DNA from: Limnephilus marmoratus
Taxonomy: Eukaryota > Arthropoda > Insecta > Trichoptera > Limnephilidae
Direction of reading: 5' to 3'
Assembly: GCA_917880885.1 (NCBI GenBank)
Contig: OU862923.1
Location: 25,559,770 to 25,623,769, forward strand
Length of the DNA: 64,000 nt
Below are positions 47,565 to 59,348 of the stretch, piece by piece; the first letter of the stretch is position 1, and each line of letters begins with the position of its first letter. The position numbers were made by a program, and so were the translations under genes. Under the pieces are notes generated by a model. The model saw only the letters and a program-made list of their open reading frames with translations. It did no database searches and was not told where the DNA came from.

Positions 47565-47960
47565 GTTGTATGTACTATTTATACGTTAATGGCACATGTT
47601 GTGCCGTGTATGTTGAAATAAATAAATGTCACTGAATGAAGAAATATTATTTATGATAAAAAGCTAAACAGAATCACAAAATACGCGGCTACTGTACACG
47701 GCGGCGTCCGGAAACTAATGGTACAAGCGGGAAACAGAGAAATCACCAAAAAGCTTTTTTTTAATTTTTAAACATTTCGTTTTTTTCGGCAATCAAAGTA
47801 ATAAAAAAAACTTTGGGTCTACGCTTCGACGCGTTTTCAGACAGTAAACTGCAGGTAGTCCCCCTAGCGACTGATTTTTTTTACAAACGGACACGATTTA
47901 CTCGAAAACGAAAGCTCAAATCAAAAAACAATTATAGGTAGTTACCACAAAATCAACTAC

Positions 47961-48172
47961 GGGGCGTTCAAGTATTACTGTTTTAATCGCGTTTGCGGTA
48001 ATAAATAAAACAAGATATTTCGAGAACGAAAAGGGCTAAATAAAGAAAACATATTACCTACGTAACGTGTTGTTCGAACACCTCCTTCCCCTCTGGTAAC
48101 GCACAGTAACGTTTCACACGACCCCCCCCCCCCCCCCCCCCCAAGTGCGTTACGTAATACTTGAATGGCCCC
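47961..48172. mobile_element. Small MITE, about 212 bp
   Basis: Ends GGGGCGTTCAAGTATTAC and GTAATACTTGAATGGCCCC; a long C run at 48122-48142. Inner ACGTAACG / CGTTACGT blocks extend the inverted pairing. Confidence 0.7.
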
Positions 48173-48229
48173 TTAGGTACCTACCTACTTACAAAAATGT
48201 TGATTCACCAGTTTTCCCGTTAGTAGGTA

Positions 48230-48389
48230 AGGGAACGTACCCATACTACGTGGCACTTTTAGGGGGGGGGTCTTCAAAATGTCACGCTCCATACAAATGA
48301 GTGGCGGGTTGCTTAGGATTTTGGTCATCGGGGGGGGGGGGGGGTTAAAAATTGCAAAAAGTTGGTCACGTAGTATGGGTACGTTCCCT
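48230..48389. mobile_element. AGGGAACGTACCCATACTACG MITE, copy 1
   Basis: Starts AGGGAACGTACCCATACTAC and ends with the inverse at 48389. Contains TCATTTGTATGGAGCGTGAC in inverse orientation and two G runs. Confidence 0.85.
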
Positions 48390-48413
48390 AACATGGGTTT
48401 ACAACACCGTGTA

Positions 48414-48590
48414 AGGGAACGTACCCATACTACGTGACCAATTTTTTGCAATTTTTAACCCCCCCCCTCCCCCCCGGTGACCAAAATCCTAAGCAAACCG
48501 CTGCTCATTTGTATGAAGCGTGACATTTTGAAGACCCCCCCCCCCCCCCCCCCCCCCCCAAAGAGGTCACGTAGTATGGGTACGTTCCCT
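48414..48590. mobile_element. AGGGAACGTACCCATACTACG MITE, copy 2 (inverted)
   Basis: Same ends as the copy at 48230 but with the body in opposite orientation, only 24 bp away. Two long C runs inside. Together the pair could form a large hairpin. Confidence 0.85.
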
Positions 48591-48779
48591 AAGCATAATG
48601 TCTTGATAATTTTGTTGATTTTCATAGCCGAATTATTATTTATTTTGAAGATAACAAATAATATTATTATTTTTCAGTGATCAATATGGTGTCTTGTCAT
48701 AATATTATTTATTAACTTTTTATTATTTGATAGGTAATTTAAGGTCAAGGTTTGATGAAAACGACATCGTGTGATGAAA

Positions 48780-49013
48780 ATATTTGGGTTGACCTAGAAA
48801 ATTTGTAGGTCAATCTGTCTATCTATAACGGGGGTGTCTGTATGTTTGTTACGGGTGGGTGGCGTAGATTTGGTTTTTATAGAAATCTAGTCTTATTCAA
48901 AGACTAACGAAATTTTGCACACTTGACATTCAAAACAAGAGGAAGGTCACTTGCCTACATTAGATTTTTTTAAATCTCTGTAAACCCCGGACAATGTCGG
49001 GGACTTGAGCTAG
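48780..49013 (+). mobile_element. Helitron 3' end with hairpin
   Basis: CCCCGGACAATGTCGGGG forms a short stem, followed by ACTTGAGCTAG before T, the standard Helitron 3' arrangement. The upstream TCTATCTATAACGGG and GTCTGTATGTTTGTTACGGG blocks are likely its 5' subterminal part; exact start unclear. Confidence 0.65.
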
Positions 49014-49626
49014 TAATAAATTTTTAAAAACCTGTGCAAAATTCTTGCCGCCAGAGCTAAACATTTGAGTTCTTCTGCTTTACAATTATTGATAAGGCCA
49101 AAAATACAGTAGAGTCTCCATTGTCTGTGTTTTGAGAATAAGAATTCATTGAATTCTTCTAAATTCTTAGGTAGGTACCTACTTAGCTACTCACACATAA
49201 TTTTATATTCAAGTATTCAATATTTTTCTACTCAATTTCAGTAATCCAGCACTTTAGGAATTATCTTTTTCTTCTTGAGTCATTACCTCAATGCCAAGGA
49301 TCGTGACCCCACTCCAATTGCCCTGATGAACTAGGCTGCTTCACTCCTCAGTCCTGCGCTGCGTGGAGAGCAGCGGACATTGATGTTCCGGAGACCTGTA
49401 ATACTTTATCAGTCTACCGCAATGGTGATCTTCTTCCATTTCTCTTATCTTCTACTTTGCCGGTGACAATTAGCATCTCCGGGTTCGAGTTCTGTTTGGT
49501 GAGTGACATATTCAAAGAATTTTAGGATACATTACAGGCAGTCACTTAAGATCATTTTAGCATTGTGTTACTTATTCCTTCTTTCGGGAAAGCTTTGTCA
49601 TCCAATTTCTACAATAGGGTTCAAAC
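49014..49626. other. Unassigned DNA
   Basis: No recognised gene or repeat boundary. Confidence 0.35.
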
Positions 49627-50315
49627 ATAGACATGAATATTACTAGACTAGAACAGAAAGGTGAGGGGTAGACCACACAACCACAGCGGGACGCAGAGCG
49701 GGAAGATGACTTTGGTGATGTGTGATTCGTCAATAATTCAATCTGACAGTATGTAGGCATCTCGCTTAATAATATGACCGTTTAGTTCTTAAAAGTAAAC
49801 TCTGCTTTTGAATAAATAGACCTTTTTACATGGGAGCACGAATTGATCACCGTGTAATGAACAAATTTGCAAAGTCCGAATACGGCAAAGTAAAGTTCGC
49901 CTATTCTCAGAGTCCAATATTTTGTTGCCGTATTTAGTTAAGACACTCTTACAAATGCTTCATAATTTACTTACCCCGGTAAGTATCGACGAGCACATGC
50001 CATGTATCTCGGGTGATAGTATATGTTACAAAAATGATCATATTATGTGATTTGAACAAGTTTAAAATAAAGTAAAATAATGTTTGCCTATGGAATGTAA
50101 TACAACAATTGGGTTTATTCTCTTTTTCACTTCTATTTTTACACAAAAAACAAGTCACACTCGACGCTGGCTAGCAAAAGAATGATGACATCACATTTTT
50201 TAGATTCACGCGAAGCCATACTCGATCCCAGCTGGTTCCAATCGGTATGGGGAGGGGGAAATAATACGCTTTTATCACTTAGGGCAGGTCTAGTAATATT
50301 CATAAATATGTCTAT
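49627..50315. mobile_element. MULE-like non-autonomous transposon, copy 2
   Basis: TIRs ATAGACATGAATATTACTAG and inverse CTAGTAATATTCATAAATAT-GTCTAT. The body matches 26456-27096 (CTGACAGTATGTAGGCATCT, AATAGACCTTTTTACATGGG). Flanks GGGTTCAAAC and GGGTTCTTCA are a weak TSD. No transposase. Confidence 0.7.
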
Positions 50316-50668
50316 GGGTTCTTCAAACAAAAAAAAATTGCTTTTGGACTCAATATGTAGCATTAAGTCTGTTAAGGGGCCAGCGTACCCATCCGATTTG
50401 GCGACAGTTTTGCAGAAAGCATGTGGAAAGGTATTAAAAAAAGGTCTTGACTTCTAAGGGACTGTGGGACGGCCAAGTTAATCAAAGCAGTTGCTTCAGC
50501 TAGTACCTACAGATGAAAACGCTTATCTGCTGGCACAATAAGATTTTTTAATGTGACTACTGCACAAGAATCCCAACTGCTCCCAACCATCTGGTCTATG
50601 GCATACCCATTTGTATGTAATGAGGCTGAGGTTAGTGGGGAAGAAAGAAGACGAGTAAGAGGAAAGAA

Positions 50669-51598
50669 CAGTGGCGGTTCTTCACAGGGGGACAATGGGG
50701 ACGGTCCCCGCCAATTACACTCTAAACTCTAAACCTACTAAAGGAAATAACAGTCGATGCTTTATCTACACCAAAATGAATGAATTCTTTAAACATAAAA
50801 GTAATTAAATTAACATTTGCAGAAATAAAATACAAATAATTATTCCGGATCATTTTAATAAGACCCTACGCGCGTACAGCGAACAATGTACGGCGCACAA
50901 AACAGCGGGTCTATTTCTCAGTGCGCAGAATCTAATGCGCACTAGGGGGACGATCCGAACTATCCCCATACTTTCTTTGCATTGTTTCACGGTCGTATGC
51001 AACTGCGCATGAGCAGTCGTATGTGAATTCAAATACCCGCGGGGACAATTCTTTGGATCTCCACAGAACCATTTGTTTGCGAAGTTACGGACGGGAATCG
51101 ATCGCGTTCAAATTAGTTTGATAATAATCTTGCAAGATAAAGCTTTATTTTATTATTTATTTGTTTATTAAGACATACACAGTACATATAATACAGATTA
51201 TAAGGTATGTTAAATTAAATTATTTCATAGTTATGTACCTATTACGTAAGTCCATGGAATGTCATTTGGTAATTACGCCTGAGATATGAACCGGTCTTAA
51301 AACTTAATTATTGAATAAATGAGTAATAATAATAATAAAAAGGATGAAAAAAAGGGGGGGGGGGGGGGGGGAGATAAGGAGACATTTTAAAATCAAGAAT
51401 TATACTACCTATATTGTAAATTGGCATATATCTATAGATATTTTATATTATTTTGTGTTTAGATATTCGACTAGCATGATTAGACCATATTTTTTTTTTG
51501 AGAAATTTTATATTATATTCTACGGGTGGTGAGATTACGGTACAGTACGTAAAAAAATGTCGATCCCCACTACTAAAGAAGTGCTCGAGCCGCCTCTG
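50669..51598. mobile_element. Non-autonomous hAT element, 930 bp
   Basis: Perfect 8-bp TSD GGAAAGAA (50661-50668 and 51599-51606). Ends CAGTGGCGGTTCTTCAC and AAGTGCTCGAGCCGCCTCTG. Internal frames show no transposase motifs. Confidence 0.9.
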
Positions 51599-51606
51599 GG
51601 AAAGAA

Positions 51607-54600
51607 CCTGGTTGTTTCTATTTGCTCACTGAATACAGCTATAGCAATTTCAATGGTGGTCTTTATGATATTTGTAATTATTATCCATGATTCATTGTTA
51701 AATTTAATTTATTTATCGCCAGGATTTTACCCATGAACTCTAGATTAGTAGTCGAAGACCTTACCCATCAACCATACAGAGAGTCATACATGACCATAGA
51801 TAATACCCATGGTCAATGAAGCTATATTATTGGCTATCACATATTGTTTGGTGTTAATAAAAGAACAAGCAAACATCAATATCCAGATCCCATCCAGATC
51901 TGAGAACACAATTAAAATTGAACTAATTCTTACAATTTTTGGGAATAAATGTAAAAAATAAAACAAATAATTTACGGTATGTTCTTGAAATATTTTTTTA
52001 CATATAATTTATAATGTTCATACACAACAGAGCAGGAATAGAGAACAGATATCCACCGCTATTCACAATATTCTAGGAATTTAAAGGCATATAAAAGGAT
52101 AGTACCATTAGATTAATATGTATCACTTATTATATCAGCCTAACAACATTACAAAAAATTTATAAAATATCATTTAAATCGATTTCCAGTTGCTTGCAGC
52201 ATAATTAGAGCTAATAAAAAACAAAGGTCTGTTAAACTTAAACCATCTTACATATTACAACCTTATGCGCTGGTTTAATATTAGCATAGTTAAGCCGGCT
52301 AAGCTTGGCTTAAGACCGTTTTAACCATATACATAGCGTGGTAGTAATTTTTTACTGTTCCGACATTACACTTGGTTTTATATTTACACCAAGATTACAA
52401 GTAAGGAGGATAGTTTGTAAGTTTTGTTAAAGTTACAAGTATGGTATTACACATAATATTTTAAGTTTAACATATTAAAAGTTTTTATCTCTGAAATGTG
52501 TTAAAAAATGCTTGGACCCAGAAACACATGTGGAAACACTTTGACTGAAGGAGTTTAAGCTATATTGAAAATAAATTTTGCAGATTGTCTTGCTCTTTCC
52601 AACGTTGTGAAAAAAAATTAAATGTGTAGTTGTAAAAAAGGCATTTTTTCAAGATAAATAAATATTCAAGACAATTGAATAAATTTAAGATACAGCACTT
52701 AAAGTTGAGTCATTCGAAATATAAGTACATCTATTATTAATAATACCCCCAAACCACCTTTGGAGTGAAATAGAAAACAAACTTCACTCCTCTGTACACT
52801 TGCAAACCACGGTGTATAATTTTTCCACTCAAAATGATTTTTGTACAAAAGCAAACAATGGATGGAAGTTTGTGTCATAAATGCAAAGAATCTCATCAAA
52901 AATTATGTTAGTGTGAGTCCCTCTATCTATCTGTAACTCGGGTTCAATAAACTCTAGAACTGGGATTTGCATTAATTTTCTAAAATAAAACTGATTGTGG
53001 GAGCAATTCTCACAAGTGATAGATAAATTAAGTATCATAATTATAAATGAATAATTCCATATTTGAAAATGTACTTCTTTTGTTTAAATTTTTGACATAT
53101 GTCGTAATATTTCAAGTTTACTAACGTTGTTCATTCGTTCTTCTTTTGTTGTTCTTGTTTTTGTTTAATTTTTTATTGTCTCTAAAATTGACAATGTTTT
53201 CAAGCAATTATCAGAAGGCAAATATATTTTTACAAAAAGGAACTTTACAAAATTATAATATGATTTTTTCAAGGGTCCACGTTACTACCCACGAAATAAT
53301 ATATAGAGGAGATACATAATTGCTTTGCATTTACTGAATAAATTGTTTGGGCAGTATGTACATATATATTGTTCTTTTTGTAATATAAAATAACAGTTTC
53401 CCCTGGCAAAATACAGATTAGTACGTACTCACAAACATAATATGAATTCCACGAGTCATCATCTTTCGAGCGTAGTAAAATTTGACCCTAAATGCTAGTT
53501 GCACCACAACAAAAATTAGAAGTCAAAGTAAGAGACCAGGAGTTCTAGCACGGTGAAATCTTTATTATTAACTTCGATGATTTTATATTGATAGCACGGT
53601 TTCAATGTTGACAGACGAACTGATATAAATAAGAAATCGATATACGCTGACAACACTGAAGGTATTTTCTATGAATTGACCCCACGAAATGTCAAACACC
53701 AAGCAATTACGTAAAAATATTAATAAATTGTCAACGTTGAATTGAAACTAACCTAAATATACATTGGCAGTCTGCATATACTTTTTGACTCTAAACAGGA
53801 GTTAATGAGGTCTTTATTCATATTTCGACCACTTTTGTTTCTCAAAGATCGAAAGCAATAAATTGAGTGCATCTTAGGCACTCCGTTCATGGAGATACTT
53901 ACAAACTGCGTTATTGTGACACAAGTACCCTGCAGATTTACTACTCTTTAATGCTGGTTTCCGTACACGGCGCTACCCGAAATATATATAATATATATAT
54001 ATAAATATATAATATATAATACGAACTTGATCATTTTTCACGTTCAGCCGTGGAGTTAACACAAGTGATGTCAAATGACTTTTTTTCTAAGGCATGGCTT
54101 CTCCACTAAATCCTTACTTACATATTCTGAAGTAATTCTAGTAAACTCGCATTTTTTCCACTTCGAGAACAAATTTAACATTACTTTCATGTTCCGATGC
54201 TATTTCTGTCAAACGAATAGTAGCAGACATGAATGATGCAACGCGTAGCGTGCGATCAGCACCGTCGGTAGGATGATACTGACTTCGAACTGACAACTGC
54301 CGCGTAGCGCCATGTACGAACGTGTGCGCATGCTACACGCATGAGGCTCGAGTAACTTGTAAGTAGCGTCATGTATGGAGGCACTTAGATGCATTATTTA
54401 AGTCTATAGATCGCATATACAATTTGTTTCATTTCTAAGAAATTTGATAGTTTAATACGTTCACTAAATAAGCCAGTAATTTTGCATAACGAATGACACA
54501 ATTAAAAAAGTGTATATTGATAATTAACTGAATATTGATAATTAACTGGTCGGAATATCTGTTAACAATCGTAGACCATGCTCGCAAATATTGATAACTG

Positions 54601-54852
54601 TCCATAGATAATGAATTTGGTCAATATCATATTGATATAGGGTTTTATGCTGGACCTCCTGGCAAGCCACAAGTAAGTGCAAGGTCACATAATAAAATGA
54701 CTTCCATAAAACAGAGATGACGTTTCTTATATTCTAAAATACGACCATAAATGTTCAGAAGTTTCATAAAAAAAAATACGGGATCAAAATGCCACTGATC
54801 AGTCAAAACTTGATAAATTTAAAAATTGTCCAACGCAACACTCAACGTTCGT
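51607..54852. other. PTRH2 downstream region; no second gene seen
   Basis: AT-rich. On the minus strand this is the 3' side of PTRH2; several TTTATT (AATAAA on the minus strand) candidates occur but I cannot choose the true poly(A) site. 53876-53965 holds the exon-like sequence also seen at 35565-35665. A TA-rich dinucleotide patch lies at about 53985-54020. Confidence 0.45.
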
Positions 54853-55227
54853 CTAGAACAACTTCAAATGTCCAGTCACTCTGTCGATAGCCCCTTTACT
54901 GGCAGGTCCTATACCAACTACCGTCTTAGTGTTAGGTGCTATTTGAGTTCTGCCGGCATCTGTAATCAGCGATGTGATCAAGCCACTTTTTTTGGCGCTG
55001 TCCACGACACTCAAGAGTTCTTCTTCTGATTCTACTTTTAAGGCGATCTTGGCTTGACCAGTATATGCCCATTTCTTCAATGCCTCTTTGTCCTTTTTAG
55101 CCGCCTTCATGTACGCGCCGACTGCTGCGTGAGCGCATTGCGCTGCCACCTTGCCCTTGCCCATCTTCAAGTCATTCCTTACTACAAGCACCATCTTGTA
55201 CTCGCCACCCTCATCATTGAAAGTTGG
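54853..55227 (-). CDS. PTRH2: Peptidyl-tRNA hydrolase 2, C-terminal exon
   Basis: The exon encodes the whole PTH2 catalytic fold. PTH2 enzymes release peptides stalled on tRNA; animal PTRH2 (Bit1) is mitochondrial and linked to anoikis. From an internal Met the reading is [20 protein letters not shown], then the conserved AHAAVGAY helix, the [10 protein letters not shown] segment and a C-terminal GHLKLF before a TAG stop. These are hallmark PTH2 motifs, including the catalytic His after AAQC and the Asp in DAGRTQ. The frame stays open upstream of that Met ([11 protein letters not shown], matching the family's GEYK context) to a polypyrimidine tract ending in CAAG at 55228-55230, so this is an internal acceptor and not the gene start. 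Expected family length from this point is retained and no lesions are seen. The N-terminal exon, expected to hold a membrane or mitochondrial segment, was not found; it should lie at higher coordinates, among or beyond the Helitron and mariner insertions. It is the only clearly conserved host gene in the window. Confidence 0.93.
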   Translation of the reverse strand, partial: PTFNDEGGEYKMVLVVRNDLKMGKGKVAAQCAHAAVGAYMKAAKKDKEALKKWAYTGQAKIALKVESEEELLSVVDSAKKSGLITSLITDAGRTQIAPNTKTVVGIGPASKGAIDRVTGHLKLF

Positions 55228-55391
55228 CTTGAAAGAAAAGAAAAAATAACACTTACAAAATTTAAAAAATGTGTATTTTTACCTAAAAGGTTATGAAATT
55301 TATTTTAAATTAATGTCAGTTCATGTTAATACTGCTACAGCGTTGATGTCCAATAAAATATGATATAAAATATTTTTATAATATATAAAAA

Positions 55392-55921
55392 TCAAAATAT
55401 ATTTGTTTCTGGGTTTGTATATATGTATGTCCGCTATGCATTGCTAAACCATTCATCCGATTGTGATGAAACTTTGGGGATTTGATGTACGCATGCCAGC
55501 AATGGTTTCTGTATACAAAAGTGAGCTATGGCATCATGAAATTATGCATTGCTAAGCCGTTCATCCGATTGCGATTAAAATTTGAGGATTTGTAGGGAGG
55601 AGTGGGGAGTGGGAGTGGGAAGGTGGAGTGGGGAGGGGAGAGTGGGGAGGGGAGGGGGTGGAGAATGGATTTGGGGATGGTGAAAGGGGGGTGGGGGAAG
55701 GGGGAGGGTGGAGGGGGTTGCGGGAGGGGGAGGAGGAGGGAGGGGGAAGGGGAGGGGGGAAAAGGGGAACTCGGAAGGGTGCGGAGGGGAGGGGGTAGAG
55801 GGGAACTCGGAAGGGTGCAGAGGGGAGGGGGAGGAGGGGAACTCGGGAGCGGGGAGGGGAACTAAAAGCCTCCCGCAGGGCCTAGCAGCAAAAACCTGCA
55901 GAGCGGGTTTTTAACTGCTAG
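55392..55921 (+). mobile_element. Non-autonomous Helitron with purine/G-rich core
   Basis: Starts A|TCAAAATATATTTGTTTCTG; ends with hairpin AAAAACCTGCAGAGCGGGTT TTT and AACTGCTAG|T. The phrase GCATTGCTAARCCRTTCATC occurs twice near the 5' side. 55595-55860 is almost pure G-rich purine sequence; the glycine-rich open frames over it are artefacts. It lies close upstream of the PTRH2 exon. Confidence 0.83.
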
Positions 55922-56057
55922 TTTATCATAAAAGATGACAACACAAAAAAACCTTTATATAGGGTCTTTCATTAAGAGCTTCCTATCTTATTTAAATAAA
56001 ACAGAGTGTGTGCATTATTTGCATTGACCTGCAACTTAAGAGATCCAAGAGCGTCCA

Positions 56058-56560
56058 ATGCATTCCGAAAAATTCACTGTTTTGTGTGGATTTTGGGCTG
56101 GCGGCGTCATCGGTCCATATTTCTCTGAGAACGACGTTGGCCAGGCCATCACCGTCAATGGCAAGCGCTATAGGTTGATGATTACCAACTTCTTTTGGCC
56201 TGAATTGGATGATATGGACACCGACGACTTGTGGTGTCAATACGACGGCGCTAAGTGCCATACAGCTCATGTCACAATGGACATCCTGCACGAGCGATTT
56301 AAGGGCAAGGTCATTTTCACTTGGAAGTGATGTGAACTGACCACTGAGATCATGCGATTTGACCCGATTAGACATTTTCTTGTGGGGCTTTCTTAAGTCG
56401 CAGGTCTATACAAATAAGCCGAAAACCATAGCGGCCCTCAAAACTAACATAACCCATGCCATTGGTCAAATACAGCCTGATTAATGCGCCAGAGTCATGC
56501 AAATTTCGGATTCGCGCCACCCAGAGAAGTCTTGACGGACATTTGACCCATATTATATTC
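56058..56560 (+). pseudogene. IS630/Tc1/mariner-type transposase, partial
   Basis: The open part reads MHSEKFTVLCGFWAGGVIGP, then QAITVNGKRYRLMI, and CQYDGAKCHTAHVTMDILHE with the second catalytic Asp. After a stop and frameshift near 56328 the frame resumes as RSCDLTRLDIFLWGFLKSQV (third catalytic Asp in LTRLD) and KPKTIAALKTNITHAIGQIQ. The helix-turn-helix and first catalytic Asp are gone. It belongs with the pseudogene at 45440-46587. Confidence 0.85.
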
Positions 56561-56566
56561 CATACG

Positions 56567-57474
56567 TAGAGATGGCAAAATTTCGTTTTAACTAAAAACG
56601 CGAAAAAATAGCGAAAATTGGCCGTATTTCAGCTAAATTATTCTATTTAGCGAAATAGGCGTGAATTTCCCGAAAATACCGGGTATTAAAATAATATGTG
56701 AGAATTTCAAAAAAACGATATTTATCAGCGGAAATAAGTGATTAAAAATCATCTCTAACTTCAGCTCGCGCTCCCCCGACTGTGTGCGTAAGCTAGGGTC
56801 TGTGGAACTGATCAACAAACTCTGCCTTTGCTGGGCCAGCCCTACAGACAATTTGGGCCCCTGTAAATAGTGTTGATGCAGAGCGTTTTTTCAGTCACTA
56901 CAATTTAGTACTGACTGACAGGCGTACGAGAATGAAGGAGTCCACTATTGAAACGTGCGCAATGCTATCATTCAATCAGTAAAGTGCCATTTCCATTGTT
57001 TTTTGTATTTACCTGTATTTCAAATATGCCTACTTTATTTCATTTTTGGAAGCCTGTCCTACCTCTTTTTACAATTTTGTTACTATTTTATGTGTAAATA
57101 TTTAATATTTTTGTACTGTAGGCTAAAATTGCTTTTTGACATTACACAAATTGTGCGAAATAAATTACGCCTATTGATGTTAATCACAATCTGCATTAGT
57201 TGTGTTTGTGTTCGACCCGTACTTAGAGTTTCCTTCCTTATTAATTTAATATTAAAATTAATTATTTATAATCTTTCACAATACTTGCAAATGAAGGTTA
57301 AACATATATTTTACCAAAAATACTTAAAATATGCGCTAAAAACATTCAGGAAATACATTTTTTTCTATTTTGCTACAAAACGCTAAATTATGCCTCAAAA
57401 TGCTATAAAACGCTAAATTTCCAATTGTTAATGCTAAAAAATCTGAAAATTAATGCTAAATATTGCCATCTCTA
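56567..57474 (+). mobile_element. hAT element remnant inserted in the mariner-type element
   Basis: Perfect 8-bp TSD TCCATACG (56559-56566 and 57475-57482). TIRs TAGAGATGGCAA and TTGCCATCTCTA. Both sides are rich in GCTAAAT/GCGAAAA-type subterminal repeats. It keeps the very end of a hAT transposase gene. Confidence 0.92.
56845..56982 (+). pseudogene. hAT transposase C-terminal dimerisation segment
   Basis: Frame reads LQTIWAPVNSVDAERFFSHY, then NLVLTDRRTRMKESTIETCA and MLSFNQ-stop. PV.SVDAER.FS followed by L.DRR..M is the conserved hATC dimerisation motif. No BED finger or catalytic region is left. Confidence 0.85.
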
Positions 57475-57599
57475 TCCATACGTAATGGCATCGATAGGGC
57501 TTTCAAACGAAAAAAAAATTTCGATGATATCTCACACACACTCTGTTTTATTTAAATTTAAAGATAGGAAGCTCTTAATGAAAGACCCTATATAATATA

Positions 57600-58320
57600 T
57601 ATGTTATTTTTACTATTGTGATTAATAAAGAATTAATAAAAATAAAATAATTATTAAAGTATTTGGTCAGAAATGTATTTGAAAAAAAAACATATTCATA
57701 AAATAAAATACATAATACACTGGGTCCCAAAGAGAGCTTGTATGCACATCATCGACAATCGTCTTCTTTCTCTTTCTTCATCTTGGTATTAGAATGATGA
57801 TTTCAAGTACAATCTCTCACTGGGAGTAGAATATATGTAATATTCCATTACTATTATAAGAAAAAATATTTGTACATTTTTTTGTGGCACCTCACAAGAA
57901 AGGCAACTCTTTTTGTGGAATATTACAGGGGAAGGAAAAGCGGGAAATTAGAAAGTACCTGGTTATTCAGATCTGGTTATTCAACAAACATATTATGTAA
58001 AGCCATTTGCGTGACAGATTTTAAAGTATGATCTTTCATCAGGACAAGTAATTGGGGTATCTTCGAAATTAAGTCCAAATACACAATATTTTAAATAATT
58101 TTGAGATTCATTTGAGAATTTCTTGGCTGACAAACATCCTTTTACAGAGGTGTTCAAGATGTAGAGGAACTGTTCTTGTTGGTTGAGGACTGGGAAAAGT
58201 TTAGCAAAGTGACTGCTAACATTCTTTTAAAAGTGAGACCCCGGAGATGAAACAAAACATTGAGCGAAAGGCGCCAATAGTGAAACCAATAGAGAGGTTA
58301 AAAGAAACCGTGAGAACAGT
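57600..58320. other. Unassigned DNA
   Basis: AT-rich, no recognised gene. Candidate location for upstream PTRH2 exon, but none was identified. Confidence 0.35.
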
Positions 58321-58380
58321 TATTTATTTATTTGTAAGAGTCAAACAGCTTTACACATAAAATATAGAGATACATATATA

Positions 58381-58745
58381 TGTCGGCGGCCTATCGTAAA
58401 ATCACGCAGATCATGATGCGCCTAGCCACATCATGATCTGCTGCCATTTCACAATGTGCCGGGACACATCACGAAAAGGCAAATTTACAACCAGACGTAT
58501 CGATCAAAGATGAATATCCGACATTCCGCCTTGCTATTCCCTTAGGCACATTCAAATAAGAGTTGTAAAGTGCACCAATAGAGGCGCTGCCTGCGCTTTA
58601 TTTACGTTTGTGTACCAATGTTGTGCGACAATAATGTGCCCAACTTATATCCGGTACATTGTGGCATATCCGGTACTAATGGCGGCAGATCACGATGTGG
58701 CTAGGCGCATCATGATCTGCCTGATTTTACGATCGGCCGCCGACA
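58381..58745. mobile_element. TGTCGGCGGCC MITE, 365 bp
   Basis: About 65-bp TIRs: TGTCGGCGGCCTATCGTAAA and its inverse, including GATCATGATGCGCCTAGCCA. Flanked by TATA on both sides. No coding. Confidence 0.88.
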
Positions 58746-59243
58746 TATACAAAGTTAAAATTAAGTCAAGCCAAAAAGGTCTCCTATGTTAAAGTCACTT
58801 GGAGATGGAGTTTTATTGTATCTTAATTAAAATTATTTTTTGGTGAGGAGAAGAGGAAGAGGAAAATAGGATAAGGATGGAGATGCTCCCAATACATTCC
58901 ACACTCTTGTATTAATTTTCGATCGTACGCGTTACTTCTATTCGGTATTTCTGAAGGGTATTGTTAAAAATGTCTATTGTAAAATTTTGTATTATATTGC
59001 GCCCATATACGGCGAATTTTTTCTAATGTTAATTCTACATGTGGGCAAATGAAATAAGTTGGATTGTCTTTTTGATCCTGTCGGAATATGAATTTTTATT
59101 AAGTTGGTAAGCTCCACTGGCGAGTTGAGAGCATTATTCAGAATTTTAAACAACAAGGTTTGGTCAAAAATTAAACGTTGTGTATAGAGGGAGTTGAAGT
59201 TGAGAAAGTGAATAAATTAGGTGTAATTTGAAAAGTGTAAGTT

Positions 59244-59348
59244 TAACACATCTGCCCTGATGATGGACTCTGTAACGCTGTCCGAAACGTTGGCTAAAGG
59301 AGGAGGTAGCGCAACACGGCATAACACCCCAAAAACAAATAACAAAAA
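59244..59348 (+). mobile_element. Tiny retroposon with hammerhead-like core (copy 1)
   Basis: Only 105 bp, flanked by an exact 13-bp TSD AAAAGTGTAAGTT (59231-59243 and 59349-59361) and ending in AACAAAAAA. Core: GCC (59254), CTGATGA (59257-59263), GGAC/GTCC stem II (59265-59268, 59280-59283), GAAAC, GTTG/CAAC stem III (59289-59292, 59312-59315), GGC closing stem I (59318-59320). An extra U after CTGATGA and AC where a GUC-type cleavage site should be suggest it does not self-cleave. Inserted in a LINE. Confidence 0.82.

Larger units (their letters stand above)
55961..57589 (+). mobile_element. Mariner-type transposon with about 50-bp TIRs
   Basis: Left AGGGTCTTTCATTAAGAGCT... and right inverse ...AGCTCTTAATGAAAGACCCT, pairing on inward through AAATAAAACAGAGTGTGTG with a small indel; TA flanks on both sides. 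It contains a transposase pseudogene (56058-56560) and a hAT element inserted at 56567-57474. Confidence 0.88.

Noticed and set aside
55602..55914. Glycine/arginine-rich frames on the plus strand
   Set aside because: Produced by G-rich purine sequence inside a Helitron; no conserved motif.
56955..57386. 143-codon hydrophobic plus-strand frame
   Set aside because: AT-rich subterminal part of a hAT element; no domain, and hATC ends before it.
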